This document shows positions 33,087 through 43,149 of a stretch of 64,000 nucleotides of DNA, piece by piece. Both the position numbers and the translations under genes were made by a program. Numbering within the stretch: position 1 is the stretch's first letter; each line of letters starts with the position of its first letter. The notes beneath the pieces are model-generated. The model searched no databases. It saw nothing but the letters and a program-made list of their open reading frames with translations, and was not told the origin of the DNA. The stretch is taken from the NCBI GenBank assembly GCA_023374025.1, contig SIJG01000013.1, positions 1,186,602 through 1,250,601 of the forward strand, read 5' to 3'. Origin of the DNA: Heterodera schachtii. Its lineage: Eukaryota; Nematoda; Chromadorea; Rhabditida; Heteroderidae.

Positions 33087-33748
33087 ACGCAATTAGTTAA
33101 TTTGATGCCCTAACATAACGAAAGTGGTGTTGAATTAAGAGGAATTGGCTGTCTGATTGAAATTGGATTTTCCGTTTTCTTCTTCATCCGCGAATTTTCC
33201 AATTTATTTTTAATTTTAATATTTATAATTCAAAACTTTGTTAATCACAATTCTAATAATTTCTTTAGAAAAATAATATATTTCTATGAAAAAATAAATC
33301 TGATTTATGTTACTGATTAAGTTAATAAGCAGTAATTACACCCAATGATTTTGCACGATTTTTTGCATAATCCGAAGTTAATCCGTTTTTTTTTATTAAA
33401 AATTTCTCTATTACTTGCCGATTTGACATTAGAACATTTAAAAAAATAATATTACGCATTGTAAATAAAAAATAATTTTTAAATATGTTTATAACTCTAC
33501 TTTTGTCATCAAAATTGCAATGAAAGTAGGGAAAAACAAATATTTTTGAACAGTAGGATAAAAATGTTTATTAAATCGTCGAATACTTTATTTTTTTTAA
33601 TAATAATCTTCCTAAAATTATTTATTCAGAGAAAATTTATTAATTATATATATGTATTTGCCATGAAAATATTCTGTCAAATTAAATAATAAATTCATTT
33701 TTAAATGTTTTAAATTTATTTGTTTTTAGGAAATATCTCTTCTTTAAA

Positions 33749-34436
33749 ATGAAATTATTTCAAATATTTTCTTTAATTTAATTTTTGACCTTCTTAATAA
33801 AAGTCAAATATGTTGAACCAAACAAAGAAAAGCTGCAACAAAAAACATTTGATGAAATATTTGGAGAAAAATGGGAAGAAAAAGAAGAAAAACAACGAAA
33901 TGAAGAGAATAAAAGAGAAACAATTGGAAAATATTATAAAATAAAAGAAAAAATAAAGCAAAAAGGAAGAAAATATTCATCAAAAGAATGGGATAAAATT
34001 AATTCGAAAATAGCCAAAAAATTGGGGACAAATCGCAATTATATTCATAAATGGATTAAAGAATTTGGTCTTCAAAAACTCAAATCTTACAAATTAAAAA
34101 CTGATGAACAAAAATTAGAAATTGTGCAAAAATGCATTGCAATGACAAATGAATATAGGCAAAAAAGAAAATATTCAAGAAAAGAATGGAACCAAAATTA
34201 TGCTGAAATATATAAGAAAATCGGAGTTAGTCAAGGAACAATTGGTAAATGGAAGAAACAATTTGGTATTACCTGTAAAATAACCGAGAAAGAAAAAATT
34301 GATAAAATGAAAATTTATTGGCAAATAAAAAGTGAAAATCCAAAAATGAGTGCATAATGAAATTGCAAAAATTGTGAACACTTCTCAAATGAATATTTGC
34401 AATTTGAAGAAACAATTTGGAGAAGAAATGTTTTAG
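33749..34436 (+). pseudogene. Secreted triple-HTH pseudogene (copy H9)
   Basis: The ATG at 33749 begins M-K-L-F-Q-I-F-S-L-I and then TAA; the sister copy at 57515 has TTA-type codons there, so a single T-to-A change stopped the signal peptide. The frame then stays open through F-D-E-I-F-G-E-K-W, HTH1 and HTH2. It breaks in HTH3 (N-P-K-M-S-A, stop), where one extra base turns S-D-N-E-I-A into S-A-stop. The C-terminal E-E-M-F remains readable in the other frame. The same HTH3 lesion is present in copy H13. Confidence 0.8.
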
Positions 34437-34699
34437 AGAATAGCAGAAAAAGAAGAAGAAGAGATTTGTTTATGGTTTTTCAATTAACATATTCTTTTTG
34501 GTGCTTTTTTCTTTTTTAATTATGCTAATTTTATTTATAAATTTATTTTCTGATTTGTCCCCAATTTTTTCATAGAGTATTTTAAGTTAAAAATATGTAA
34601 TCAGTCTAGTGTTTTTTTTGTCCTTATATTTTTCAAAATTTAATAGATATTTTATTGGGCTTCAATCAAAAATTACAAAAAAGCTAGAAATCAAAAACG
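34364..34699 (+). repeat. Duplicated 3' segment shared with 41384-41725
   Basis: From the end of copy H9 onward about 340 bp is nearly identical to the sequence after copy H13, including the AGAGAATAGCAGAAAAAGAA start and the AAAAAAGCTAGAAATCAAAA end. The match stops sharply at about 34699 and 41725. It is a segmental duplication. Confidence 0.8.
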
Positions 34700-34704
34700 A
34701 ATAA

Positions 34705-34930
34705 GTTTTACGAGAATCGGAGTTAGCTATAGAACAATTATTAATTGGAAGAAACAATTTGGAATTGGTTGTAAAATAACAGTGAAAGAGAAAATGGAAA
34801 AATGAAAATGTATTGGAAAATAAAAAAAGAAACCCAAAAAATGAGTGTGAATTTTTGCAAAAATATTGAAAATTCACCCAAAAAGAAATTTTGGAGGATT
34901 TATATGGATGATTATAAGAAAATTGGATAA
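34705..34930 (+). pseudogene. Secreted triple-HTH fragment (copy H10)
   Basis: A fragment starting inside HTH2: I-G-V-S-Y-R-T-I-I-N-W-K-K-Q-F-G-I-G-C-K-I-T, then a frameshift and M-K-M-Y-W-K-I-K-K-E. HTH3 is degraded. No start or 5' flank is present; it follows the duplicated H9 3' segment directly. Confidence 0.65.
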
Positions 34931-35571
34931 ATTTGCCAAAAAAATTATCCAAAAAACAGTGATCAATTCTTAGTTTTTTTAAATAAATTTTTGTATTTCT
35001 ATTTAAAAAAATTATTTTAAATGCCTTAATTTTATTTCTTCCCGATTATATTTTTATACATAAAATGGTCGTTTATCGTCGAAAAAAGTAAATGGGTCAA
35101 ATTTGTTTTTATTATTAATGGAGGTTTTTATATTTGTTTTAACTTTCGAAATATTTAAATAAATATTCTAAAAGTCAAAATATTATGAAAAAATTGAAAA
35201 ACAAAAAAATATTTACGACAACTTTAAAAATGAGTGAAGGTTAAAAAAAAATTTTCAGCGTATTTTTTAAAAAAACTTGAAATTAAGTGTTTTATTTTTT
35301 TATAGCGAAATCCCATAAATTAAATCCTTAATATATTTTTTTTAATTTGTTATTTGCGAACGAAAAATTATATTTAAATTTTAGATTATTTTATTATTCT
35401 TGCCAATATTTGTTGATTTCAATAATATTTTTTTTGAAATAAAGTAGGTTTCTCTGATTTGAAATGAATCAGTAGAGCTGCGATTTTTTCATGTATAAAA
35501 AAACATATTAATCTAAAATTATTATTTTTTTAAAATAAATGCTTTTTTATTTTTGAGAATTTTTAAAATAA

Positions 35572-35800
35572 ATGAAATTATTACAATTGTTTTATTCAAT
35601 TAATTAATCAAACCGGATCAGAAAACAAAAAAACTCCAGCAAAAAACATTTGATGAAATATTTGGAGAAAAATGGGAAGAAAAATAACGAAATGAAGAGA
35701 AGAAAATAGAAATTGTCAGAAAATATTATAAAATTAATGAGAAAATATTGCAAAAAGGAAAAAATACCTAACAAAAGAATGAAAAACTTTGAATTTTTAA
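35572..35800 (+). pseudogene. Secreted triple-HTH pseudogene, 5' part (copy H11)
   Basis: The ATG at 35572 gives M-K-L-L-Q-L-F-Y-S-I-N and a stop. In another frame E-N-K-K-T-P-A-K-N/Q-Q-K-T-F-D-E-I-F-G-E-K-W-E-E-K follows, then TAA. The coding part fades before HTH1 and is cut off by MITE element C at 35823. Its 5' flank (CAGTAGAGCTGCGATTTTTTCATG) belongs to the type also seen at 51420 and, inverted, at 28580. Confidence 0.65.
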
Positions 35801-35822
35801 GCTATTAGTAAACACTTAAGAC

Positions 35823-36393
35823 TAGGGATTCCATTTTTATGTAAATACATATTTTTTTCCTGGATTCTCCATAGCCTAATTAGTGGGAAAAACACTTTCT
35901 TTTTTGTGTTTGCGAACAAAAGTTGGGACTTTTATTTACATATTTTTACATATTTCGGGATTTTCTACATATTACATATGTACATATTTTTATACATATT
36001 TTGGACTTTTTAGTACATATTTCGCAATTTTTTCGTACTATTTTGGGAATTTTTGAGAATTTATAAAAAATTTATTTAAAAATTTAAAAAAAATTTTTTG
36101 AAAATGTACCCTAAAAAATCGGTTTTTTCCAAAAATCAGAGATCAAAAATTAATTTTTTAAATACAAAATGTGATTCAAAAGCCTATTTTGGTCCTTTTT
36201 ATGGTATTTTGTGATTAGTTCACTTTTTACGAAGAATTTTTTCCAGAAAAAATGACCATTTAAAAATTTTTATTTACATATTTTCGTACATATTTGGGAG
36301 TTTTTGTACATATTTCATACATATTTTAGCATTTTTTACACATATTTTATTTACATATTTCGCGATTTTTCTTACATAAAAATGGAATCCCTA
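35823..36393. mobile_element. hAT-type MITE, 571 bp (element C)
   Basis: Left end TAGGGATTCCATTTTTATGT; right end its inverted copy. Perfect 8-bp target duplications CTTAAGAC lie at 35815-35822 and 36394-36401. The interior has the conserved CTCCATAGCCTAATTAGTGGG / TTTTTTGTGTTTGCGAAC block and ACATATTT repeats. Same family as elements A, B and D. Confidence 0.9.
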
Positions 36394-36969
36394 CTTAAGA
36401 CTATCGAATGATACCAAGAATGTTTCTGGTTGACTTTGACAAAAGTTTTTTGTTGAAAACATTTTCATTTGATGGTTTTTTTTATATAACGTCGGAAGTA
36501 GGGAATAAAAAAAATTTAATTTATTTAAACATTATGAGAAAGTATATTAATTATATATGTATTTGCCATGAATAAAATCGTGTTAAAATAGTTAATAAAT
36601 TTTTTATTTTTTGGCTAAAAAATAATCAAAAAATAGTTGGTTTGTCCTGTAATTTTTTTGAGCAAAAAGTTCGCTTGCTGGGCACGCCCCAGACCTGTTG
36701 GATACAATATTGGCTTGATTGCTTTATGGTCAAAAGGATTTAAAATTCTTAATCAAACTTGCAAATAGAAATTTGGGTACTTTTCGATTTTGGGCATTTC
36801 TATATTTTAAGCCATTTTTGGGGCATCAATGCTAAAATATGAAGAAAATGATTCAAAAAAAAGGAGTTTATCGCTCCGTTCATATGCGATGAAATGATAC
36901 AAAGTTGAAAATCAGTCACTCTTAAATTCTTGTCATGTTCTTAAACTTTCTGTTTCTTGATTTATTTAC

Positions 36970-37380
36970 ATGTTCGCCGACGGTTCGTCGGGCAATATTG
37001 GCATATGCTTAATTTTTCGTAATAGATTGGCTTGTGTCGAAAAAAACAGAGCAAAAGTCTGCCACCAATTCACCCAAATGCATACAAATATTGTTCCGCT
37101 GCCGATCTGGAAAAGCTCATTGCGGAATTGCAGGCCATTCGATCAAAACTCAGGTCCGCAAACGAAAATTGCAAAAGTCCACCCTTGTCCCCCCCCCATC
37201 GTCTTATCAATGCATTCACCCAAATTTTCGGCTCTGTTCAACCCCGTACAATGTTCGACCTTTCTCCTCACCCTCCTGACAAAAAACCGGTACTTTTTCC
37301 TATGTTTGACCGTGTACACACTTTTGAATTCAAATTTTCAATTTATATTCCTTTTTGATTTTTTGTGTAATTTATGGTAA
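36970..37380 (+). CDS. Unrecognised GC-richer ORF region
   Basis: Three overlapping plus-strand frames stay open (about 80-136 residues) in a stretch of near-normal base composition. The most protein-like frame (37032-37358) includes S-A-A-D-L-E-K-L-I-A-E-L-Q-A-I-R-S-K-L, an amphipathic helix, followed by a proline-rich segment. There is no signal peptide or known motif. It could be a gene fragment or one exon; I cannot name it. Confidence 0.3.
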   Translation: MFADGSSGNIGICLIFRNRLACVEKNRAKVCHQFTQMHTNIVPLPIWKSSLRNCRPFDQNSGPQTKIAKVHPCPPPIVLSMHSPKFSALFNPVQCSTFLLTLLTKNRYFFLCLTVYTLLNSNFQFIFLFDFLCNLW

Positions 37381-37870
37381 AAAGGGTATTAACTTGTAAT
37401 TTGGGCAAATTGGAATCCGTAACCATGTCTTCGGCATTTATGGATATTAGAGAACCCTCGTGACTATCGAATAGATATCAGACAGATTTTTTGGTTTTAA
37501 AATTGGTACAGAGGGTGTTCTTAGATGCTGAACACAAATTTGACATAATTTTTGACCAATCCCTAGTCTCTAACCCAGAACTCGAACAAAAATTCAAAAC
37601 TCTTGGCTTTTTATTTTTTAATGTTTATTTAAGCAAATATTGAATATATACAAATTTTGCAATTTTTGTGGGTTTTTAAGCCTTTTTTTGGCAGTTTTTA
37701 TTCCAGATTGGTCCATATTTGGCCGTTTTTGAGCGTTTTCGTCAATATTTCGTACTTTTTTAGTCCATATTTTATGTCCATATTTCGCGTTTTGAGTCCA
37801 TATAATTTACAACCTTAATGATAATTTGTTTTTTTAAATCCATATTTGGTGTTTTGTTCTAATTTTGCAT

Positions 37871-37900
37871 TTTCTGTCTATATAAATCCGCTTCTGCCCA
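37871..37900 (+). promoter_or_regulatory. TATA-like element in the 5' flank of H12
   Basis: CTGTCTATATAAATCCGCTT, followed by CTGCCCAAATCATTTCTTT, about 640 bp upstream of the H12 ATG. It is almost identical to the string at 56311-56345. Confidence 0.5.
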
Positions 37901-38260
37901 AATCATTTCTTTATGTTTTTAAAAAATTTTTAAATTGGGTGTCTAATTGAAATTGGATTTTCAATCTTTTTCCTCACCCACGAAGTTGGCAATTTTTTTA
38001 AATTTTCTTATTATATAATTAAGATTATTATGAAAATACTGTTCAAATATAATCATATTTATTGTATGAAAAAATAAATTCTTTTCTATTATTTATCAAT
38101 TTAATAAGCAGTAATTACATTAAAATGATTTGCACTATTTTTGCATAATCAGGAAAATACCTGTTTTTTTAATTAAAAATTTATCTTTACTTGCAATTTA
38201 ACATTGGCAAAATAAATATTAGGCATTTGTAAACAAGAAAATTATTTAAATAATTAATTT

Positions 38261-38348
38261 CTACTCTACTCTTGTCATTGAAATTGCAAAGAAAGTAGGG
38301 AATAACAAAAATATTTTTGATCAGTAGGGATAAAAATGTTTATTTAAT
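38261..38348 (+). repeat. Semi-palindromic CTACTC...GTAGG block (representative)
   Basis: CTACTCTACTCTTGTCATTG, AAATTGCAAAGAAAGTAGGG, then TTTTTGATCAGTAGGGATAA. The outer and inner parts can pair (CTACT/AGTAG; TGATCA is palindromic). Other copies: 440, 33492, 40198, 44834, 51837, 56565 and partly 57310 on plus; 24830-24925, 27440-27535, 28095-28180 and 29745-29815 on minus. It lies about 200-250 bp upstream of family ATGs. Confidence 0.7.
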
Positions 38349-38517
38349 CGAGGAATTATTTTATTTTTTATTTCATTATATTTTATTTATTAAATAATTA
38401 ATGAGAAAATTTATTAATTATATATGTATTTGCCGTGAATAATTACTGTCAAATTAAAATAATAAATTCATTTTAATGCTTTAAATTTTTATTTTTTAGA
38501 AATATTTAATCTTTGAA

Positions 38518-39133
38518 ATGAAATTGTGCCTATTATTGTCTTTAAATATTTTTTTGATCGTCATAATTAATATTAATTATGTTGGATCAGTGGATAAAAA
38601 ATTTCAACACAAATCATTTGATGAAATATTTGGAGACAAATGGGAAGAAAAAGAAGAAAAATTGGAAGAAAAAAGAATGGAATAAAATTAATTCGAAAAT
38701 AGCCAAAAAATTGGGGACAAATCAAACATATATTTATAAATGGATTAAAGAATTTGGTCTTCAAAAACTCAAATCTTACAAATCAAAAACTGATGAACAA
38801 AAATTAGAAATTGTTCAGAAATTCATTAAAATGACAAATGAATACAAACAAAAAAGAAAATATTCGAAAAAAGAATGGAACCAAAATTATGCTGAAATTT
38901 GTCAGAAAATCGGAGTGAGCTCGGCAACAATTATTAAATGGAAGAAACAATTTGCAATTAGCAAGAAAAGATTAACGGAGGAAGAAAAAATAGAAAAAAT
39001 GAAAATATATTGGGAAATTAAAAGAGAAAACCCAAAAATGAATGATAATGCAATTGCTAAAATTGTGAACACTTCAAATCCGAATATTCATAATTGGAAG
39101 AAACAATTTGGGGAAGAATTGTTTGAGAATTGA
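38518..39133 (+). pseudogene. Secreted triple-HTH pseudogene with internal deletion (copy H12)
   Basis: The ATG at 38518 opens M-K-L-C-L-L-L-S-L-N-I-F-L-I-V-I, N-Y-V-G-S-V-D-K-K and F-D-E-I-F-G-D-K-W, then stops after E-E-K-R-M-E. About 100 bp that in other copies encode R-E-I-I-x-K-Y-Y-K-I-K-E-K-I-K-Q-K-G-R-K-Y-S is missing, and the join lies in a GAAAAAAGA repeat, pointing to deletion between short direct repeats. HTH1 to HTH3 and E-E-L-F-E-N remain open in the shifted frame (38579-39133 reads through from another ATG, without the signal peptide). Confidence 0.8.
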
Positions 39134-39600
39134 AAAACGGATGATTTTGAATTTTTCATACCCATTTAATACATTAACAAACAAATTTCTTGATAAAAAC
39201 AATCAAAAGATATTAATTTAACAAAAAATCACAACAAATGTTCGAAAAAGCCTTAGCATTTAGCTAAAATATTCTCATCAAAAATTTACTCAAATTGCTT
39301 TATAATAAATTTATGAAAATAAGTGCAAAAAAAAAAGAGATTCGACCATTTAGGGCCTTTTTAGGGCAACTTGACTTTGATTCAGGGGCTTTAAAAAAGT
39401 TATCTTTAATAAAAAAAAAGAGTAAACCTTAATGGTAGAAGGATTAAACGGTCGCTAATGATGAAGTTTTGTAGAAAAAAGTGAAATTTTGTATATAAAA
39501 AAATATTTAAAAAAGTACGGGTTTTCCGTACCCATGAAAATTCATTTTTTAGAAATTAATGAAATTATTCTTTCATTATTATTTTTATTTATTGTCAAGG
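39121..39600 (+). repeat. 3' flank duplicated at 49060-49560
   Basis: After the H12 stop, about 470 bp (AAACGGATGATTTTGAATTT ... AGTACGGGTTTTCCGTACCC ... GGTTTTTAAGTGG) is nearly identical to the sequence after the second half of copy H17. A shorter match follows copy H20 until the satellite begins. The GTACGGG/CCGTACCC part can form a hairpin. Confidence 0.8.
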
Positions 39601-40811
39601 GTTTTTTAAGTGGTTTTTCTGAATGTAAATGCGTCAAACCATCGTTTATCAGCTTTGCCCGTTTTCGATTTACATGGAATCGAGTTGTTAATGAATGAAT
39701 GTTAATCCATAGTGAATTAATTTTATTTTTATTTAAAATATTTACGATTTTTCAAATGAGCACCAGTAGAATTGACAAACCTATTAATTAATTAATATTT
39801 AATTTAATAATTACATTACCAATTCGAAATTTTTTTGCTAAGTTAAATAAAATTATTAATTAGTAATTAAAGGAAAGTGATTTTTATAAGCTAAAAACTC
39901 GAAATATGTAATAAAATATGTGCTAAAAACCCCCCAAAAATGCAAAATATGTGCTAAAATAGGCGCTTAAAATTAGAAAATTCGGTCTTTTTATGCTAAA
40001 AATGCCAGGAAATCTCATTTTTATCTTTTTCGCCCGTATAATTACAAATCAAATAAATTTCAAGGTGTTTAGGGGTAAAATTATTTTTTTTCTAATAAAA
40101 TTATTTTTATAAATTGAAAGATTTCCAGCAGAGAACTTCGAAATCCAATGACGAACGAATTAATGAATTAATAAAAAATAATTTTTAATTAAATTTGTAC
40201 TCTACTGACATCAAAATTGAAATGAAAGTAGGAGAAACAAAATATTTTTTGAGCAGTTGGGATAAAAATATTTATTTAATCGTGGAATCATTTTATTTTT
40301 TCATTTATTTACAAAATCTTCTTAAAATTATTTCTTCTGAAAAAGTATATGAATTATATATGTATTTGCCATGAATAATATTCTGTGAAATTAAAATAAT
40401 AAATTTTCATTTTGAAGAGAATAGAATAAGAATTAATATCTTTTTTTAAGATTAATTAGTTAAATTTAAAAGAATTAAAATTAATTAAAAATTAACTAAT
40501 TAAAAAAAATAATCTACCAAAAACCTATCACTTAAACTGAAAAAAGAATTTAGATATTCAGAAAATTGAATTAAAATAAAAAAAATCCAAGTATAATTAA
40601 AAAAAAACTGAAATTAAAGAAAAACCGTTAAATAAAAAGGTATAATGAGAAAAGGTAATAATTGGAGCTTTTCCTAAAATTAAAAGGGAATTAAAAAAAG
40701 GTAAACCAAATGGGCTAATTTTTTCTAAACCTAAATGATTCGAAAAAACCTAAATCTATATTAGTAATCAAAACTAAATCAAAAAAAAAACTAAAAAAAT
40801 ATATAATTTCG

Positions 40812-41460
40812 CTATTATGCTTAATTTTAATTTTGATCATCCTAATGAATATTAATTATGAACCAAAAAAGAAAATGTTGCAACAAAAAACATTTGATGA
40901 AATATTTGGAGAAAAATGGAAAGAAAAAGAAGAAGAAAAATTGGAAGAAAAAAGAGAAATCATTATAAAATTTCATAAAATAAAAGAGAAAATAAAGCAA
41001 AAAGGAAGAAAATATTCAAAAAAAGAATGGAATAAAATTAATTCAAAAATAGAAAAAAAAAATGGGGACAAATCGAACCAAAATTCAAAAATGGATTATA
41101 AATTTGGTCTTCAAAAGCTCAAATCATACAAATCAACAGAACTTTTTGTACATATTTTGACATCACCTACAAATGAGTATAAGCAAAAAAGAAAATATAC
41201 GAAAAAAGAATGGCAACAAAATTATGACGAAATTTCTGAGAAAATTGGAGTTAACCATAGAACAAATGAAATATGGAAGAAACAATTTTACATTACCTGT
41301 AAAATAACGGAGGAAGAAAAAATAGAAAAAATGAAAATTTATTGGCAAATAAAAAGTGAAAATCCAAAAATGAGTGCATAATGAAATTGCAAAAATTGTG
41401 AACACTTCTCAAATGAATATTTCCAATTGGAAGAAACAATATGGAGAAGAAATGTTTTAG
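40812..41460 (+). pseudogene. Secreted triple-HTH pseudogene (copy H13)
   Basis: The usual ATG-AAA-TTA-TGC start is replaced by ATA-ATT-TCG-CTA-TTA-TGC, so the initiator is lost; upstream the normal 5' flank is broken by unrelated A-rich DNA. The frame N-I-N-Y-E-P-K-K-K-M-L-Q-Q-K-T-F-D-E-I-F-G-E-K-W is open, HTH1 is scrambled by indels (N-S-K-I-E-K-K-N-G-D-K-S), and HTH2 is present. HTH3 ends with the same N-P-K-M-S-A-stop lesion as copy H9. The tail E-E-M-F, stop, lies in the other frame. Confidence 0.75.
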
Positions 41461-41848
41461 AGAATAGCAGAAAAAGAAGAAGAAGAGATTTGTTTATGGT
41501 TTTTCAATTAACATATTCTTTTTGGTGCTTTTTTCTTTTTTAATTATGCTAATTTTATTTATAAATTTATTTTCTGATTTGTCCCCAATTTTTTCATAGA
41601 GTATTTTAAGTTAAAAATATGTAATCAGTCTAGTGTTTTTTTTTGTCCTTATATTTTTCAAAATTTAATAGATATTTTATTGGGCTTCAATCAAAAATTA
41701 CAAAAAAGCTAGAAATCAAAAACGAACGCCGCTCATTAAAAATTTACCTAATTTGTCCAACAATTTTCTAAGTTAGAATCGATTGATATTTATTTCTAAT
41801 TCATTCTTCGAAGCCTTTCATGCCAAGCCCATATTGGAGTGTATATAA

Positions 41849-42175
41849 ATGATTGATCAAACCTTGATCATTTTGGTTTACTTTGGGACCTTATGCGATG
41901 ACAAGCCTTACGTATTTAAGGGACGGCGACAACTAAAGCAGCCAGAGACGGAGAAGTCATCAGTTCGAAATGCCGGAGAAAGAAGGCCATTATTCAACAA
42001 AACTTTCGTGCCCCAACTGAAAACCAAGGAAATTCCGATCAAAAACTCTGAAATTTTTGGAGAAATTGAGGCGAACAAACAGCGATTGAGTTCAGTTCAA
42101 ATTAAAGTGGGCGTGCCAAACGAAAAGGCGATGGAGTGTATTTGGAAAGGGAAAAATTTGGCCAAATTCAGTTAG
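41849..42175 (+). CDS. Unrecognised ORF with signal-peptide-like start, 108 aa
   Basis: The ATG at 41849 follows GTGTATATAA directly. Residues 1-17 (M-I-D-Q-T-L-I-I-L-V-Y-F-G-T-L-C-D) could be a short signal peptide. The rest is basic and polar (K-G-R-R-Q-L-K-Q-P-E-T-E-K, then G-E-R-R-P-L-F-N-K-T-F-V-P). It ends at TAG 42173, but the same frame continues open for another 65 codons to about 42374, and an overlapping frame runs to 42537. Base composition is much more balanced than its surroundings. It may be a gene with an intron near 42130-42175 or a broken gene. No family was recognised. Confidence 0.4.
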   Translation: MIDQTLIILVYFGTLCDDKPYVFKGRRQLKQPETEKSSVRNAGERRPLFNKTFVPQLKTKEIPIKNSEIFGEIEANKQRLSSVQIKVGVPNEKAMECIWKGKNLAKFS

Positions 42176-42813
42176 GGACAACTGAAAAGTTGGGTAGGGG
42201 GAAGGTCAGTCCAACAACGGCTTCGTCGGCAAAAAGGAGGTTGGGTCTATGTGACCGCCACCCTGATTATCGTCCCCAATCACCATTCCATCGCGGCGAG
42301 ACTAACACCAAATTTGGCCAAAGAATTTTTCATCGCGGAGAAAAGCGCCCGAAAAAGCCCGACCGTGGAATGATAGGAGACGGACGCCGGCACATGCTGA
42401 ACTCGCCCACCACCTATCGGATGCCGAATGCGCATGAAAGGCAGGGGACGCCTTTTTCTTGGAGGGTCGGGGATGTGTTATTATTTGATTATTGGTGCTT
42501 TATTTTGTTAATTATGCTGTACCTTCTTAATTTTTAGTCTCATTGTCTGTCATTGTAGTCTCTCGCCTAATCTATATTTTGCCACTCCCTTCCCAGCAGA
42601 AAATGTTCCCCCGTCTTGCCTTCAATTCATTCTGTTGGCAGTGCACTTTTGATATTGTTGTCGTCAGTTATTTTTCCTCGGACTTTCCCCCATTTTTATT
42701 GTTGCTGATTTAAATAAAGTTAATTGTCCCCGACTTTGGAAATATTTGTTGAGGGAAAGCAGTGAATTAGCCCCGACCCAAACAGTTTATTTAGCACGGT
42801 TATTGCAAAAATT

Positions 42814-42883
42814 ATGAAGACGTCAAAACAGAAGATTCATAATTGGAAGAACAATTTGGCGAAGAAATGTTTGAGAATTGAAA
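42814..42883 (+). pseudogene. Secreted triple-HTH 3' fragment (copy H14)
   Basis: I-A-K-I-M-K-T-S-K-Q-K-I-H-N-W-K-N: the end of HTH3, with one A missing from the usual AAGAAACAATTT so the frame shifts before E-E-M-F-E-N. It is followed by the GCGGATGATTTTAAGAAATT, GAGTCCCCTCCCC 3' flank. Confidence 0.65.
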
Positions 42884-43149
42884 AGCGGATGATTTTAAGA
42901 AATTACATTGAGTCCCCTCCCCAATCACCGCGTTTAAAATTGGAACCGATAAGTGACATTTTCCGAAAAATATATTCGTATGATTTTTTCATGTATATTA
43001 TGCTGTCAATTTATTTCAAGGATCAAAAAAGAATTTATGTAGAAAAAAATAAGTAAAAAACATTTCAAAAGTACATTTTTTATATGTAATTTTTTTTTCA
43101 AAGTTCATATAAAAAGCTCTATTTTTTATGGAATTGATAAATCAATTAT

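Noticed and set aside
42200..42380. Possible helicase-like motif (T-L-I-I-V-P) in the frame after 42173
   Set aside because: Only one short string recalls SNF2-type helicases; no P-loop or other motif is nearby, so no identification was made.
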